Shown here: piece after piece, positions 25,425 through 36,426 of the stretch
Numbering within the stretch: the stretch's first letter is position 1
Layout: each line of letters opens with the position of its first letter
Assembly (NCBI RefSeq): GCF_014642405.1
Contig: NZ_BMIN01000004.1
Location: 62,001 to 126,000 of the forward strand
From: Pontibacillus salipaludis
GTDB taxonomy: Bacteria; Bacillota; Bacilli; Bacillales; BH030062
DNA length: 64,000 nucleotides
Direction: 5' to 3'
Position numbers and translations under genes: made by a program
Notes under the pieces: model-generated
What the model was told of the DNA's origin: nothing
Databases searched by the model: none
What the model saw: only the letters and a program-made list of their open reading frames with translations

Positions 25425-25564
25425 TTTGAACAGTAAAATGTTTCACAAAATGAACATCCATTCATTTTTCTTTCTCATTCTCTTTTCCATTGCTATTCTT
25501 AAGGTACATATGCTCAGCTTTATAGTATGTACCAGCTTGCTATATGGTGAGCATATATTGATTA

Positions 25565-25912
25565 TTATAGTATTTTAATATCTGTAATCGCACGAATGTC
25601 TATCGATAATTCAGACTTACATGCTAACTTTATAACTCTAATTTTCTTATTCGCCGCCTCAAGAGCAGAAATTTTTACCCTTTCTTCACACAACGAATCT
25701 CCATAAAAGTAACGAAGTTGAACTGGAAGAGAATCGTTCAAGGCTCTCCTTACTAAAAAATCAACTTCGACAGCCTTATCCATTGCGATCAACCCTTTCT
25801 TCACCCGTTCATCCTCTTTCCAGACTTTTTTCAACGTCGCAATGTGCTCTGTTAACATCAAGCTGGTCCACTTAATCGTTCCCTGGTTTTGTCTATTACT
25901 TTCTTTCTCCAC
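25565..25912 (-). CDS. YolD-like protein
   Basis: A 115-residue YolD-family protein, recognised from GTIKWTSLMLTEHIATLKKV (the family hallmark is IKW...M-L-EH), the acidic middle and the C-terminal DIRAITDIKIL. GTG at 25912 is chosen because TTGGAGGGG lies just ahead and it gives the usual family length. A longer frame would run through the promoter and LexA box. In B. subtilis, YolD-like genes accompany SOS-induced Y-family polymerases (yolD-uvrX, yqjW-yqjX). Here no polymerase gene is adjacent, so this is an orphan copy. Confidence 0.82.
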   Translation of the reverse strand: MEKESNRQNQGTIKWTSLMLTEHIATLKKVWKEDERVKKGLIAMDKAVEVDFLVRRALNDSLPVQLRYFYGDSLCEERVKISALEAANKKIRVIKLACKSELSIDIRAITDIKIL

Positions 25913-25932
25913 AACTACCCCTCCAATAAAAA

Positions 25933-25952
25933 GAACGTACGTTCCCATTATA
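25933..25952 (-). promoter_or_regulatory. LexA (SOS) box and -10 of the YolD-like gene
   Basis: GAACGTACGTTC (25933-25944) is a perfect palindrome matching the core of the B. subtilis LexA consensus GAAC-RNRY-GTTC. It lies immediately downstream of TATAAT (25947-25952, minus strand) and 20 bp before the start codon, a typical repressing position. Confidence 0.85.
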
Positions 25953-26103
25953 CACATACTCCCTTTAAAAGAACACCTGATTATGAAATTTATAGCTAAG
26001 ATTAATAGGAGCGGAATGAATCGAAGAAAAAATATTTCAATATTCACAAACGATAAAGAAAGGATTTTTCTCCACTTTCAGCGAAGTTGCATATATAGGG
26101 TTT

Positions 26104-26117
26104 TGTAAGCGCTCTAT
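26104..26117 (+). promoter_or_regulatory. Candidate cre (CcpA) site before kduD-like pseudogene
   Basis: TGTAAGCGCTCTAT matches 12 of 14 positions of the catabolite-response consensus TGWAARCGYTWNCW. It lies 26 bp upstream of the ATG. Confidence 0.45.
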
Positions 26118-26143
26118 CAATGATACATAAAGGAGATTTTTTG

Positions 26144-26905
26144 ATGAGTTATGATTTATTTAACTTAGAAGGAAAAGTAGCTGCCGTTACTGGTTGCACG
26201 CGAGGCATTGGACGCTCTGTCGCTACAGCATTAGCTGAAGCAGGAGCAAATCTAGCGTTACTGCAAAGAAATTGAGATAAAACCGATCTAAAAGAGGAAA
26301 TAGAACGCTTAGGACGAAAATGCGAAATTATTCCTTGCGATCTAAATAGACAGGAAGAGGTAGAACGCGCTATACCTGATGTTGTGGAACGTTTTAGTCA
26401 AATCGATATTCTTGTCAATGCAGCAGGGATCCAGAGACGATCTCCGGCTGTGGATTTTCCTCAATCTGATTGGGATGACGTGTTGAATATCAATCTAAAA
26501 ACAACATGGATACTATGTCAGCAGGCCGGACGGTATATGGTTCCACAAAAAAGCGGAAAAATCATCAACTTTGCTTCCTTGCTTTCTTATCAGGGCGGTA
26601 TCAATGTTCCTGCATACGCAGCTTCAAAAGGCGGGGTTTCACAGTTAACGAAGGCGTTATCCAATGAATGGGCCCAGCATCATATAAATGTAAATACGAT
26701 TGTTCCTGGTTATGTAGCCACAGAAATGAATACTGCATTAATCAATGATGAAAACAGGAATCAACAAATACTAGACCGCATCCCTGCCGGAGACTGGGGG
26801 AAACCGGATGACTTTAAGGGGACTGCAGTGTTTCTTGCTTCAGAAGCTTCGAATTACGTCCATGGTCATCAATTAGCCGTTGACGGCGGATGGTTAGGTA
26901 GATAA
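26144..26905 (+). pseudogene. KduD-like short-chain dehydrogenase disrupted by one TGA
   Basis: ATG at 26144 (after AAAGGAG) opens a frame of 253 codons, normal for SDRs such as 2-deoxy-D-gluconate 3-dehydrogenase (KduD). Codon 44 is TGA (26273-26275), between LALLQRN and DKTDLKEEIER. Everything else is in one frame: TGCTRGIG cofactor loop, LVNAAGIQRR, YAASKGG catalytic motif and a terminator. A single substitution explains the loss (for example from GGA or CGA). Translation of a truncated 174-residue piece from 26384 would lack the cofactor loop. A sequencing error is the main alternative. Confidence 0.85.
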
Positions 26906-26906
26906 G

Positions 26907-26946
26907 AAAGCCCCCGAATCATTTCCGATTCGGGGGCTTTTTTCCT
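26907..26946 (+). terminator. Terminator after kduD-like pseudogene
   Basis: AAGCCCCCGAATC / GATTCGGGGGCTT stem followed by T6. It also stands at the end of the convergent M42 peptidase gene. Confidence 0.9.
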
Positions 26947-26955
26947 TCTTCTTGA

Positions 26956-28014
26956 TTAATCTTCTAACGGATTAAGACTTTCCTGACCTGTCATACTTTC
27001 AATCATCGTAACTAGAAGCTCAATTTCTTCATCAATGTCCTGTATGCTCGCTGTTTCAACTGGCGAATGCATGTATCGTAGCGGCAATGATACGAGACTA
27101 ATTGGGACGCCCTTCCCTGTTAGACGCATTTTATCGGCATCGGTACCCGTCATACGAGGAGTAAGTTCATATTGAACGCTCATCCCTTTAGACCTTGCCG
27201 CTTCTTCTAGTAAACGATTTATCTTAATATTGATCGGCGCACCTTTCGCTAATACAGGGCCACCTTCTAGTTTAATATCTCCATGCTTGTTCTTATTCAC
27301 ATAAGGATAATCCGTCGCAAATGTTACATCAACAGCAATCGCCATAGTCGGTTCAAGACCAGCAGCTGCGAAATAGGCACCGCCCATATTCGTTTCTTCG
27401 TTTACAGTACTCGCTGCATACACACCTACATTAATATTCTTCTGAGACAATTTCCTCAATACTTCTGCTACAATAAAAGCGCCCGTACGGTTATCCAACC
27501 CGCGACCTGATATGTATCTGTCCATCATAATTTCCGGTTCACGCTTATATACAGCAAGATCACCAATCTGAACGAATTTCTCCATTTCCTCTTTAGATTT
27601 AGCTCCACAGTCAATAAAAAGGTCATCAATGCCAAAATCACCTTTTAACCCACCATGGTGCTGCGCATTTACACCAATTACGCCCGTAATCGTTCCTCCT
27701 TGTCCCAGAACAGTCACTTTCATGCCAACAGCCGCTTTCGGATTAATGCCCCCCATTTTGTCAAAATGTAAGAAGCCATGATCATCCACACGATTCACGA
27801 CTAGCGCAATTTCATCACTGTGACCCGCCAGAAGGATTTTAAACTCCGCTTCAGGGTTCAACACCCCGATGACATTTCCAGCGTTGTCTGTACGAATTTC
27901 ATCCGCATATGGCTTCACGTATTCGATCCATTTCTTTTGGATCTCCATCTCCATACTCGACGGAGATGGGGTTTGTAATAATTCCAATAAAAAGTTTTGT
28001 TCTGATTGTTCCAT
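26956..28014 (-). CDS. M42-family metallopeptidase
   Basis: A 352-residue cocatalytic zinc aminopeptidase (glutamyl aminopeptidase / former endoglucanase M family; YhfE/FrvX-type). Metal-binding and catalytic stretches are LAGHSDEIALVV (His), SGRGLDNRTGAF (bridging Asp), STVNEETNMGGA (Glu pair), AVDVTFATDYP (Asp) and the late His in YMHSPVE. The start follows AGGGAGGAA. It probably forms large cytoplasmic assemblies trimming peptides. Confidence 0.9.
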   Translation of the reverse strand: MEQSEQNFLLELLQTPSPSSMEMEIQKKWIEYVKPYADEIRTDNAGNVIGVLNPEAEFKILLAGHSDEIALVVNRVDDHGFLHFDKMGGINPKAAVGMKVTVLGQGGTITGVIGVNAQHHGGLKGDFGIDDLFIDCGAKSKEEMEKFVQIGDLAVYKREPEIMMDRYISGRGLDNRTGAFIVAEVLRKLSQKNINVGVYAASTVNEETNMGGAYFAAAGLEPTMAIAVDVTFATDYPYVNKNKHGDIKLEGGPVLAKGAPINIKINRLLEEAARSKGMSVQYELTPRMTGTDADKMRLTGKGVPISLVSLPLRYMHSPVETASIQDIDEEIELLVTMIESMTGQESLNPLED

Positions 28015-28074
28015 CCACTATTCCTCCCTAATCGTTTCCTTCATCTTATCAATTTCCTCGCCCATAGACCAATG

Positions 28075-28932
28075 CTAGGACGCTCCAACCTTTTTATTCT
28101 TCCAAAACATATAGAAAGAAGCTCCAAAGATGATCGCATAACCAAGAAAACTTAATGCATCAGGTACTTGATTAAATACCACGATACTGATGACCGCTGA
28201 AAATAAAATATTCGTATAGAAAAAGATCGAAATTTCTTTGGCGGGAGCAAATTTATATGCAAGTGTGATTCCAAACTGGCCTACTGTCGCAAAGACACCA
28301 GCCAACAGCAAATACAAGGTTTGCTGTAGAGACATCGGCTCATAAAATAGTGCCACAAATGGCAGTAATACGACGGTGGAGAAGAATGAAAAATAGAAAA
28401 CAATCGTATAATACTCTTCTTTATCACCTAAAAAACGAAGAACTGTATAGGCAAGGGCGGCAAAGATAGCAGATGAAAGACCTGCCATATAAGGAATTGT
28501 CTCCACCGAGAACTGCGGTTTTATAATAAGTAATGTGCCTAAAAAAGCAATGATAATCGCAACAACCTGAAACTTCCTCGCCTTTTCATTTAGAAATAGT
28601 GCTGAAAAGATAATAAGAAGAAAAGGGCTCAACTTATTCAACATATCGGCATCTGACAATACAAGATGATCAATAGAGTAGAAATAGAGCACCATTCCAA
28701 GTGTTCCAAGCGAAGATCTTAAAATTAAGTATTTCTGGTGTTCCTTTTTACCAAAGAATCGTTCTTTGTTATATAAAACAAAGCCAAATGCTATAAATGC
28801 AGAAACAATGTTACGAAACATCGTCTTTTGTACCGCTGGTAGGTCTCCGGAAAGTTTAACGAACGTAGACATTATCGCAAATCCGAAAGCAGCGCTTAAT
28901 AATAGTAGTATTCCTTTATTTGTATTGCTCAT
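28075..28932 (-). CDS. DMT-superfamily (EamA) transporter
   Basis: A 285-residue protein with about ten membrane helices in two EamA repeats, for example LLSAAFGFAIMSTFVKLSG in the first and FATVGQFGITLAYKFAPA in the second. ATG at 28932 follows TTGGAGGAATATT; the upstream frame to 29007 lacks a ribosome site. The role is small-metabolite export or uptake, with unknown substrate. Confidence 0.85.
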   Translation of the reverse strand: MSNTNKGILLLLSAAFGFAIMSTFVKLSGDLPAVQKTMFRNIVSAFIAFGFVLYNKERFFGKKEHQKYLILRSSLGTLGMVLYFYSIDHLVLSDADMLNKLSPFLLIIFSALFLNEKARKFQVVAIIIAFLGTLLIIKPQFSVETIPYMAGLSSAIFAALAYTVLRFLGDKEEYYTIVFYFSFFSTVVLLPFVALFYEPMSLQQTLYLLLAGVFATVGQFGITLAYKFAPAKEISIFFYTNILFSAVISIVVFNQVPDALSFLGYAIIFGASFYMFWKNKKVGAS

Positions 28933-29078
28933 AATATTCCTCCAACGTATGTGCTTCTTGATGATTTCAAACGTTCGTATCGTATCCTCAACACGCCCCA
29001 TTGTCAACTATCTTGCCCCTCACCAAACCCTTTTCATGCACATGAACACGGTGTATCCTCTGAACCATCCCCCATAAA

Positions 29079-29568
29079 AGCTCCCTTATATGGAAGATTT
29101 GATGCTGAGACACTTTTGTGTGGATAGGGCCGTTACATTTGTTTAGTATTTGGGGTGTCTGGGGAACGACTCGCTTTCCGCGGGCGAGCTGTCGAGCCTC
29201 CTCCTTCACTTCGTTCTGTCCGGGGTCTCGTCGACCTCTTTCTCCCGCAGGAGTCTCCCCGTTCCCCAGACACCCCATGCTATATTCTGCACAAACGGCC
29301 CAGCCGCTTAAGTGTAAGAAGCGAACTTGCGCCGTATACGGTATGTTTCCGTAAAGTCTAATATGGCAAAGGTGGTTCGGGAAATCGCGAGACTCCTGCG
29401 GCAGTAGGAGCCTAGGGGAGACCCCGGAGGGAGCGAATGCGACTGAGGAGGCTCCCCAGCTCGCCGCGGAAAGCGAGTGATTTCCCTAACCACCTTACTC
29501 TTAAATAACTTAAACGGGAACATTCTCTCAGTTTCGAGTTTTCAACGATCCTGTCCTTTTATTGAACA
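29079..29568 (-). repeat. Composite palindromic repeat R6 (arms A+B)
   Basis: Arm A is 29152-29276 and arm B 29369-29496. The left flank TATGGAAGATTTGATGCTGA and right flank CTCAGTTTCGAGTTTTCAAC match the family. The apical parts of the arms differ from R3 (ACTTCGTTC in A, GGGAGCGAATGCGACTG in B), so the tips vary more than the stems. It lies between two minus-strand genes. Confidence 0.88.
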
Positions 29569-29597
29569 AATGAAAACGAACAAGTTTAGTAGACCAT

Positions 29598-29629
29598 AAA
29601 AAAGACCAAATCAAGGGATTTGGTCTTTT
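29598..29629 (-). terminator. Terminator after pbuX
   Basis: AAAGACCAAATC / GATTTGGTCTTT stem with a four-base loop and T tract on the minus strand. Confidence 0.85.
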
Positions 29630-29635
29630 CCTATT

Positions 29636-31521
<1,886 letters not shown>

Positions 31522-31551
31522 CTATTCTCCTAACACAGACGCACCCTGAAT

Positions 31552-31730
31552 AAAAAAACCTCACAAAAGGCACGAGTATCGCGCCATTTGTGAGGTTTCA
31601 TTCTACAAGCAGTAAGAAAGGGAGTTAGCCTTTAAGCTAACTTCCACAAATGTATGCAATACTCATAGTCAGACCATTTACGGTAGCCTGGTAGAAACTT
31701 GCGAGCCATATCCTCGCCCTTATATGAGTA
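31552..31730 (-). ncRNA. Purine (guanine-type) riboswitch with terminator
   Basis: The aptamer (31660-31730, minus strand) has P1 TACTCATATA/TATGAGTA and the conserved GGATATGGC, AAGTTTCTACCAGGC, ACCGTAAATGG and TGACTATGAG segments. The base just before UAUG is C, which indicates guanine/hypoxanthine rather than adenine. A terminator hairpin (31559-31596, CCTCACAAATGG/CCTTTTGTGAGG) ends in T7. Confidence 0.96.
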
Positions 31731-31755
31731 CGTCTTAAATATTTTGTTGAGGTTA

Positions 31756-31784
31756 ATTATAGGGGACTACTCCAAAGAATTCAA
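31756..31784 (-). promoter_or_regulatory. Sigma-A promoter of xpt-pbuX
   Basis: TTGAAT (31779-31784) and TATAAT (31756-31761) on the minus strand are spaced exactly 17 bp, 26 bp upstream of the purine aptamer. Confidence 0.8.
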
Positions 31785-31954
31785 CCCATTTTTTACCCTG
31801 TCACGAATATAAATCACAAAACACCTATGAATGTTCGTATTTTTAAGAGGAGTTTTGATTTCGCTATAAAGGGAAGTCTATAAAATATACACCAAGAACT
31901 ATTCTATTTCGATCACCTACTCATCAAACTACATTTTTCAGGAGGCGAATTATT

Positions 31955-32347
31955 TTGAATATATGTGCAATTAATATTTATGTAAGCGATTTGGACTTCG
32001 CCATTCAATGGTACAATGAAGTACTAAACTTAAAGAAATCAAGTGAACATGACAATTATCCTACTTGTATAGACTTATTACACGATCACAACATTCGATT
32101 AACACTTCATAAAACAGAGCGTGATACAGATATTGATATCTGGAAAGAAGCATCTACCATTATTACATTCGAAGTTGAAAACATTCGCGCTACCATGAAA
32201 GACCTGAAAGAACGCGGAGTGCGCTTTTATGACGAGGAGCCCGTGTGGTTCCCGGATGGAGAACGTATTGCGTTTAGCGACCCTTTCGGTAATGTTCATG
32301 AGCTAGCTGAATCCAGAGAAAATGCAAGTGAAGAGAAACCATGCTAA
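31955..32347 (+). CDS. VOC-family (glyoxalase/bleomycin-resistance fold) protein
   Basis: A 130-residue protein with the two beta-alpha-beta-beta-beta modules of the vicinal oxygen chelate fold: NIYVSDLDFAIQWYNEVLNL at the start and FEVENIRATMKDLKERGV plus FSDPFGNVHEL at the end (Glu in HEL is a likely metal ligand). Translation probably starts at TTG 31955, 9 bp after GGAGG. No substrate can be assigned. Confidence 0.8.
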   Translation: MNICAINIYVSDLDFAIQWYNEVLNLKKSSEHDNYPTCIDLLHDHNIRLTLHKTERDTDIDIWKEASTIITFEVENIRATMKDLKERGVRFYDEEPVWFPDGERIAFSDPFGNVHELAESRENASEEKPC

Positions 32348-32377
32348 AAAGAACCTATTTATAGGTTCTTTTTTTAT
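32347..32377 (+). terminator. Terminator after VOC gene
   Basis: AAGAACCTAT / ATAGGTTCTT stem followed by T7. Confidence 0.85.
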
Positions 32378-32460
32378 TCCACCTAATTCCCTAAGAAGGC
32401 GAACATGGTTTATAAAAAAATGGTGTCAGGGCATACTGGTAGAAAAAACGGAGGTTTCAG

Positions 32461-33471
32461 ATGAAGGTTCATTTACACCAAGCCATTCAATGGTATTTCA
32501 GAACTCCAGTCTTCCTACGCCTGTTTCTGACTGTAGCCTTTTTTATGATCTTCTTTGGGGCTGTCATCCATTGGGTGGAACCTGATGCCTTTCCAACCAT
32601 TTTTGACGGGATTTGGTGGGCAGTTATTACAGGCTCTACCGTCGGATACGGAGACTACGTTCCATTATCGACTTTTGGCAGAGTGATTGGCATATTTCTC
32701 ATAATTGCCGGCGGGGGTCTTGTTACCTTTTATATGGCAACAGTATCTGCATCTACTGTCAAATATGAACGAAACCTCTCAGAGGGGAAAGTAGATTATA
32801 GAGGAAGCAATCACATTATTATCGTTGGCTGGAATGAAAGAACGAAACAATTACTCAATATGATTACAGATTATATAGATGAGGAGAATATCGTACTGAT
32901 TGATAAATCATTAGATCAATTAGGGTATCAGGAATATAAGCTGCATTATGTTAATGGAGATGCTTCTGAAGACAAAACACTGAAGAAAGCACGCATATCA
33001 GATGCACGCTGCATGATTATCACGTCAGACCCATCTAAAGAAGAGCACCAGGCCGACCAAATCAGCATTCTTACAACCGTAGCAGCAAGGGGCATGAATC
33101 CTGACCTATTTATCATCACAGAGATTTTGTTAAAGAATCAAGTGACCAACGCAAGAAGAGCCGGAGCTGACACGGTCATACGTTCAAATGATTTCATGAG
33201 TACATTGTTTTTCCATGAATTATACCGTGAAGCACATATTAAACCATTCGATACACTTGTAGCCCAACTTTCCTCTCAGCAATATAAACAAATAACTGTT
33301 CCAGATGAAATGGTAGGAGAAACCTTTAAGTACTGTGCTTTATCCTTTTTAGAACAAGAAGAATTACTGTTAGGAATGGAACAAAACGGAGAGCTTTATA
33401 TTAACCCTCCGTCTCAATCCATTTTAAAAAAGGAAGATCACCTAATCGTCCTCTCGAATTTAAGTGAGTAA
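32461..33471 (+). CDS. yugO: Potassium channel with RCK domain (YugO-like)
   Basis: A 336-residue channel. TM1 spans about residues 19-39, the selectivity filter TVGYGD is at 60-65, and TM2 spans about 73-98. A cytoplasmic RCK/TrkA-N domain starts at about 116 (HIIIVGWNERTKQLL). In B. subtilis, YugO releases K+ and takes part in biofilm electrical signalling. Convergent yugN overlaps its 3' end by 12 bp. The start follows ACGGAGG. Confidence 0.93.
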   Translation: MKVHLHQAIQWYFRTPVFLRLFLTVAFFMIFFGAVIHWVEPDAFPTIFDGIWWAVITGSTVGYGDYVPLSTFGRVIGIFLIIAGGGLVTFYMATVSASTVKYERNLSEGKVDYRGSNHIIIVGWNERTKQLLNMITDYIDEENIVLIDKSLDQLGYQEYKLHYVNGDASEDKTLKKARISDARCMIITSDPSKEEHQADQISILTTVAARGMNPDLFIITEILLKNQVTNARRAGADTVIRSNDFMSTLFFHELYREAHIKPFDTLVAQLSSQQYKQITVPDEMVGETFKYCALSFLEQEELLLGMEQNGELYINPPSQSILKKEDHLIVLSNLSE

Positions 33472-33864
33472 AATCCGATCTAATTCTTCTACAAGCTCTT
33501 TCCCAGTATCGATATATTCTTCAGGGAATTCTGCGTCAGGGTCTTGAGGTTCTGAGAATTGGTCAAATGATGCACTGAAGTTCCCAACATGCACATTGTC
33601 GTCTAGACCTCTTTGATATTTATGAGACAGTAAATAGGGCTCACCAAGCCTCACTGTAACCTCTTTATCGTCTAGCTGGCCATTTACTACAGAAAAGGGA
33701 ACTCGCAAAAACTGATAACCCACCTCGTCAGAAATCTTATAATCAAACGAGCCATGGTCATAATCCCAGTTACCACCGATATCATAGCCACGGGGCTTTA
33801 GTTTCTGCTCAAGATCAAATAACGAAAAGACTTGCCCTTGTATCCCAGAAGGAATCGGAATCAT
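33460..33864 (-). CDS. yugN: YugN-like family protein
   Basis: A 134-residue protein of the YugN family: MIPIPSGIQGQVFSLFDLEQ at the start, GNWDYDHGSFDYKI in the middle and QPDAEFPEEYIDTG-type text near the end (here DPDAEFPEEYIDTGKEL). Function is unknown. It keeps its B. subtilis place beside yugO, overlapping it tail to tail. Confidence 0.88.
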   Translation of the reverse strand: MIPIPSGIQGQVFSLFDLEQKLKPRGYDIGGNWDYDHGSFDYKISDEVGYQFLRVPFSVVNGQLDDKEVTVRLGEPYLLSHKYQRGLDDNVHVGNFSASFDQFSEPQDPDAEFPEEYIDTGKELVEELDRILLT

Positions 33865-33933
33865 TTTATCCCGCCTTTCTTTTTTCTTAGCTTACCCCAA
33901 CCCAATCAGCCGATATGCACAGAAGAGATGAAT

Positions 33934-33967
33934 AAAAAACGGCACCCTATTCAATAGGGTGCCGTTT
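33934..33967 (-). terminator. Terminator after GntP copy 2
   Basis: AAACGGCACCCTAT / ATAGGGTGCCGTTT stem followed by a T-rich tail on the minus strand. Confidence 0.85.
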
Positions 33968-33982
33968 CATCTTTTGTGCGAT

Positions 33983-35263
33983 TTATACAATACCTACATA
34001 AGACATAAGAATACCTACTACGGTTGCGATAAATGGAATGAGTAGTCCTACAAAGAAAATATCCTTATAAGAATCTTTGTGCGTCATTCCCGTAATAGCA
34101 AAGACTGTTAGAAGAGCACCATTGTGAGGCAAAATAGACGCCCCAGAAGCTAATGCTGTAACGCGGTGTAAAATCTCAGGATTTAACCCCATATCTAACG
34201 CTTGCTGATAGTATTCTGATCCAAGGGCATTTAGCGTGATGTTCATACCACCTGAAGCTGATCCTGTAATCATAGCCAGAACTTGTGTAGACAATGCATC
34301 AGAAATGGTGAGACCACCTTTGATATTTAATAATGCCTCTTTAATAGCAGGGAATGCAGGAGCATTCTTTACGACAGCACCAAAACCAACAGCAGCGCCT
34401 GTATTTACAACAGCGGTAACCGCTCCTTTAGCACCATCATTCATAGCACCTGTAAACTTCTTGAAAGATTTAAAATTCAGTATAAATGTAAGAACAATTC
34501 CGATTAAAAGTGCGCTTAGCATTTCTAAATTCAGTACGTTTATAGAGATCACAACAGCTAGAAGGGGTAAGAAAGAAAGGAAAACGTTTGGATCCTTGCC
34601 TTCCTCTTCTTTCTTTTCCTCACCACCTGGCTCCGTAAATCCCTCACCTGCTTTAGTTAACTTGTTCGCACGGTAAGACAGATAGAAATATCCCCCTACA
34701 GCCATAATAAGACCTGTTACAATCCCCATAATCGGAGCTGCCATCATGGTCGTATTAAAGAACTGTGTCGGGATATAGTTTTGCACTTGTGCTGTTCCCG
34801 GTAATGCCGTCATCGTAAATGTGAAAGCTCCAAGAACAATCGTTCCGGGTATTACTTTACGGCTAATGTTAGCCTCCCTAAATAAATTCAATGCTAAAGG
34901 ATACATAACAAAAACAACAACGAAAAGACTAACTCCTCCGTATGTAAGAATCGCAGCACCTAAAAGCACTCCTAAAATAGCTCTCTCTTTTCCGACGATC
35001 TTAGAGAGAAACGAAGCTACCGTTCTCGCGCTTCCAGTAACCTCCATCAATTTCCCGAATACAGCACCAAATAGGAACACCGGGAAGAAATCTCTTGCAA
35101 ATGACGCAAATCCAGACATAAAGTCAGATGTAAAAGCTGAGTAAATATCCATGCCAGAAAGTAATGCGACGATAGCTGCTGCCACAGGAGCAATCCATAA
35201 AATAGACCAACCTAAGTACGCCATTACCATTAGGGCAATTAAACCTACAATAATTGCAATCAC
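33983..35263 (-). CDS. GntP-family permease, probable 3-hydroxybutyrate transporter (copy 2)
   Basis: A 426-residue paralogue of the permease at 2175, sharing GGVSLFVVVF, TGSASGGMNITLNALGSEYY and ASGASILPHNGALLTVF. GTG at 35263 lies 8 bp after GAGGAGG and aligns with the start of the other copy; the ATG at 35284 would use that ribosome site as codons. It is divergent from a second 3-hydroxybutyrate dehydrogenase. An acidic loop (EGFTEPGGEEKKEEEGKD, about residues 205-230) is more charged than in copy 1. Confidence 0.82.
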   Translation of the reverse strand: MIAIIVGLIALMVMAYLGWSILWIAPVAAAIVALLSGMDIYSAFTSDFMSGFASFARDFFPVFLFGAVFGKLMEVTGSARTVASFLSKIVGKERAILGVLLGAAILTYGGVSLFVVVFVMYPLALNLFREANISRKVIPGTIVLGAFTFTMTALPGTAQVQNYIPTQFFNTTMMAAPIMGIVTGLIMAVGGYFYLSYRANKLTKAGEGFTEPGGEEKKEEEGKDPNVFLSFLPLLAVVISINVLNLEMLSALLIGIVLTFILNFKSFKKFTGAMNDGAKGAVTAVVNTGAAVGFGAVVKNAPAFPAIKEALLNIKGGLTISDALSTQVLAMITGSASGGMNITLNALGSEYYQQALDMGLNPEILHRVTALASGASILPHNGALLTVFAITGMTHKDSYKDIFFVGLLIPFIATVVGILMSYVGIV

Positions 35264-35467
35264 GCTTTCGACCTCCTCTTTCATTTTTTGTTAATTTTTT
35301 TAGATATAATTCCATAAAAAATCAATATAGAGAATTACCCCATATTACTCCAAGATAATCCTAAATCCTATTAAGGCCTTATTTCCAACGATATGCTTCA
35401 ATCTCAAACATTCTTTTTCTTGCTAAAATAAAGAAAATTTTGCGTATTCTCATGTTAATCAAAATTT

Positions 35468-35496
35468 TTGAGTTACTCATGCAACTACCTTATACT
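35468..35496 (+). promoter_or_regulatory. Candidate promoter of 3-hydroxybutyrate dehydrogenase copy 2
   Basis: TTGAGT (35468-35473) and TATACT (35491-35496) are spaced 17 bp, about 70 bp before the start codon, in the 303-bp divergent gap. No clear operator palindrome was seen there. Confidence 0.55.
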
Positions 35497-35566
35497 TTCT
35501 TTAGGTCGTAAAAGGACGATCATTCTAATGAATATAAAAACACATTGAATTGGGGAGGAAATAATC

Positions 35567-36343
35567 ATGGTCGAAAACCAAGTAGTATTTATTACAGGAG
35601 CCGCACGCGGTATTGGTTACGAAATCGGGGAAACATTTGCTGAAAATGGAGCAAAAGTTGTACTTTCTGATGTAAATGATGAAGGTGTACAAGAAGCAGC
35701 AAAATCCCTTACAGAAAAAGGGTTAAACGCGATTGGCGTAAAAGCTGACGTAACAAGTGAAGAAGAAATTGAAGCTGCTATCGATAAGGCTGTTGAAACT
35801 TACGGTCGCCTTGACGTTCTTATTAATAACGCAGGCCTTCAACACGTCTCTCCAATCGAAGAATTTCCAACAGACAAATTCCGTTTAATGCAAGATATTA
35901 TGCTTACAGCACCATTTATCGCTACGAAAAAAGTATTTCCAATTATGAAAGAACAAGGTTACGGCCGTATTCTAAATATGGCTTCCATCAATGGACTAAT
36001 TGGCTTTAGTGGCAAAGCGGCATATAACAGTGCTAAACACGGTGTAATTGGCTTATCTAAAGTCTCTGCCCTAGAAGGCGCAGAACACGGCATCACAGTA
36101 AACGCCATTGCTCCAGGCTATGTAGACACACCTCTTGTAAGGGGTCAAATGGAAGACCTTGCGAAATCACGTGGCGTAGAATTAGAAAAAGTATTAGAAG
36201 AAGTCATCTATCCTCTTGTTCCACAAAAACGCCTTCTACAAGTAGAGGAAATTGCAGACTACGCAATGTTCTTATCTAGTGAAAAAGCGAAAAGTGTAAC
36301 AGGACAAGCGATTGTCATTGACGGCGGGTATACAGCTCAGTAA
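35567..36343 (+). CDS. 3-hydroxybutyrate dehydrogenase (copy 2)
   Basis: A 258-residue SDR aligning without gaps to the copy at 4197. The cofactor motif is GAARGIG (11-17), with NNAG at 87-90 and catalytic Ser140, Tyr153, Lys157. The VPQKRLLQVEEIADYAMFL and VTGQAIVIDGGYTAQ segments are near identical between copies. The start follows GGGGAGG. With the divergent GntP gene it forms a self-contained uptake and oxidation pair, placed between yugN and pgi, which are close neighbours in B. subtilis. Confidence 0.9.
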   Translation: MVENQVVFITGAARGIGYEIGETFAENGAKVVLSDVNDEGVQEAAKSLTEKGLNAIGVKADVTSEEEIEAAIDKAVETYGRLDVLINNAGLQHVSPIEEFPTDKFRLMQDIMLTAPFIATKKVFPIMKEQGYGRILNMASINGLIGFSGKAAYNSAKHGVIGLSKVSALEGAEHGITVNAIAPGYVDTPLVRGQMEDLAKSRGVELEKVLEEVIYPLVPQKRLLQVEEIADYAMFLSSEKAKSVTGQAIVIDGGYTAQ

Positions 36344-36360
36344 CTCTCTGCTATCTATAG

Positions 36361-36394
36361 AAAAGGAGGATCCTCAATCGGATCCTCCTTTTTT
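36361..36394 (+). terminator. Terminator after dehydrogenase copy 2
   Basis: AAAAGGAGGATCC / GGATCCTCCTTTT stem followed by further T residues. Confidence 0.85.
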
Positions 36395-36426
36395 ATTTAT
36401 GAAATATCTCTCGTCCAATTAGTCAA

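Noticed and set aside
25565-26047. A 160-residue frame for the YolD-like gene
   Set aside because: The upstream part would place the LexA box and -10 inside the coding region. GTG at 25912 has a good ribosome site and gives the family length.
26384-26905. A separate 174-residue SDR gene
   Set aside because: It lacks the N-terminal cofactor-binding half, which lies in the same frame just upstream behind one TGA. A pseudogene is the better reading.
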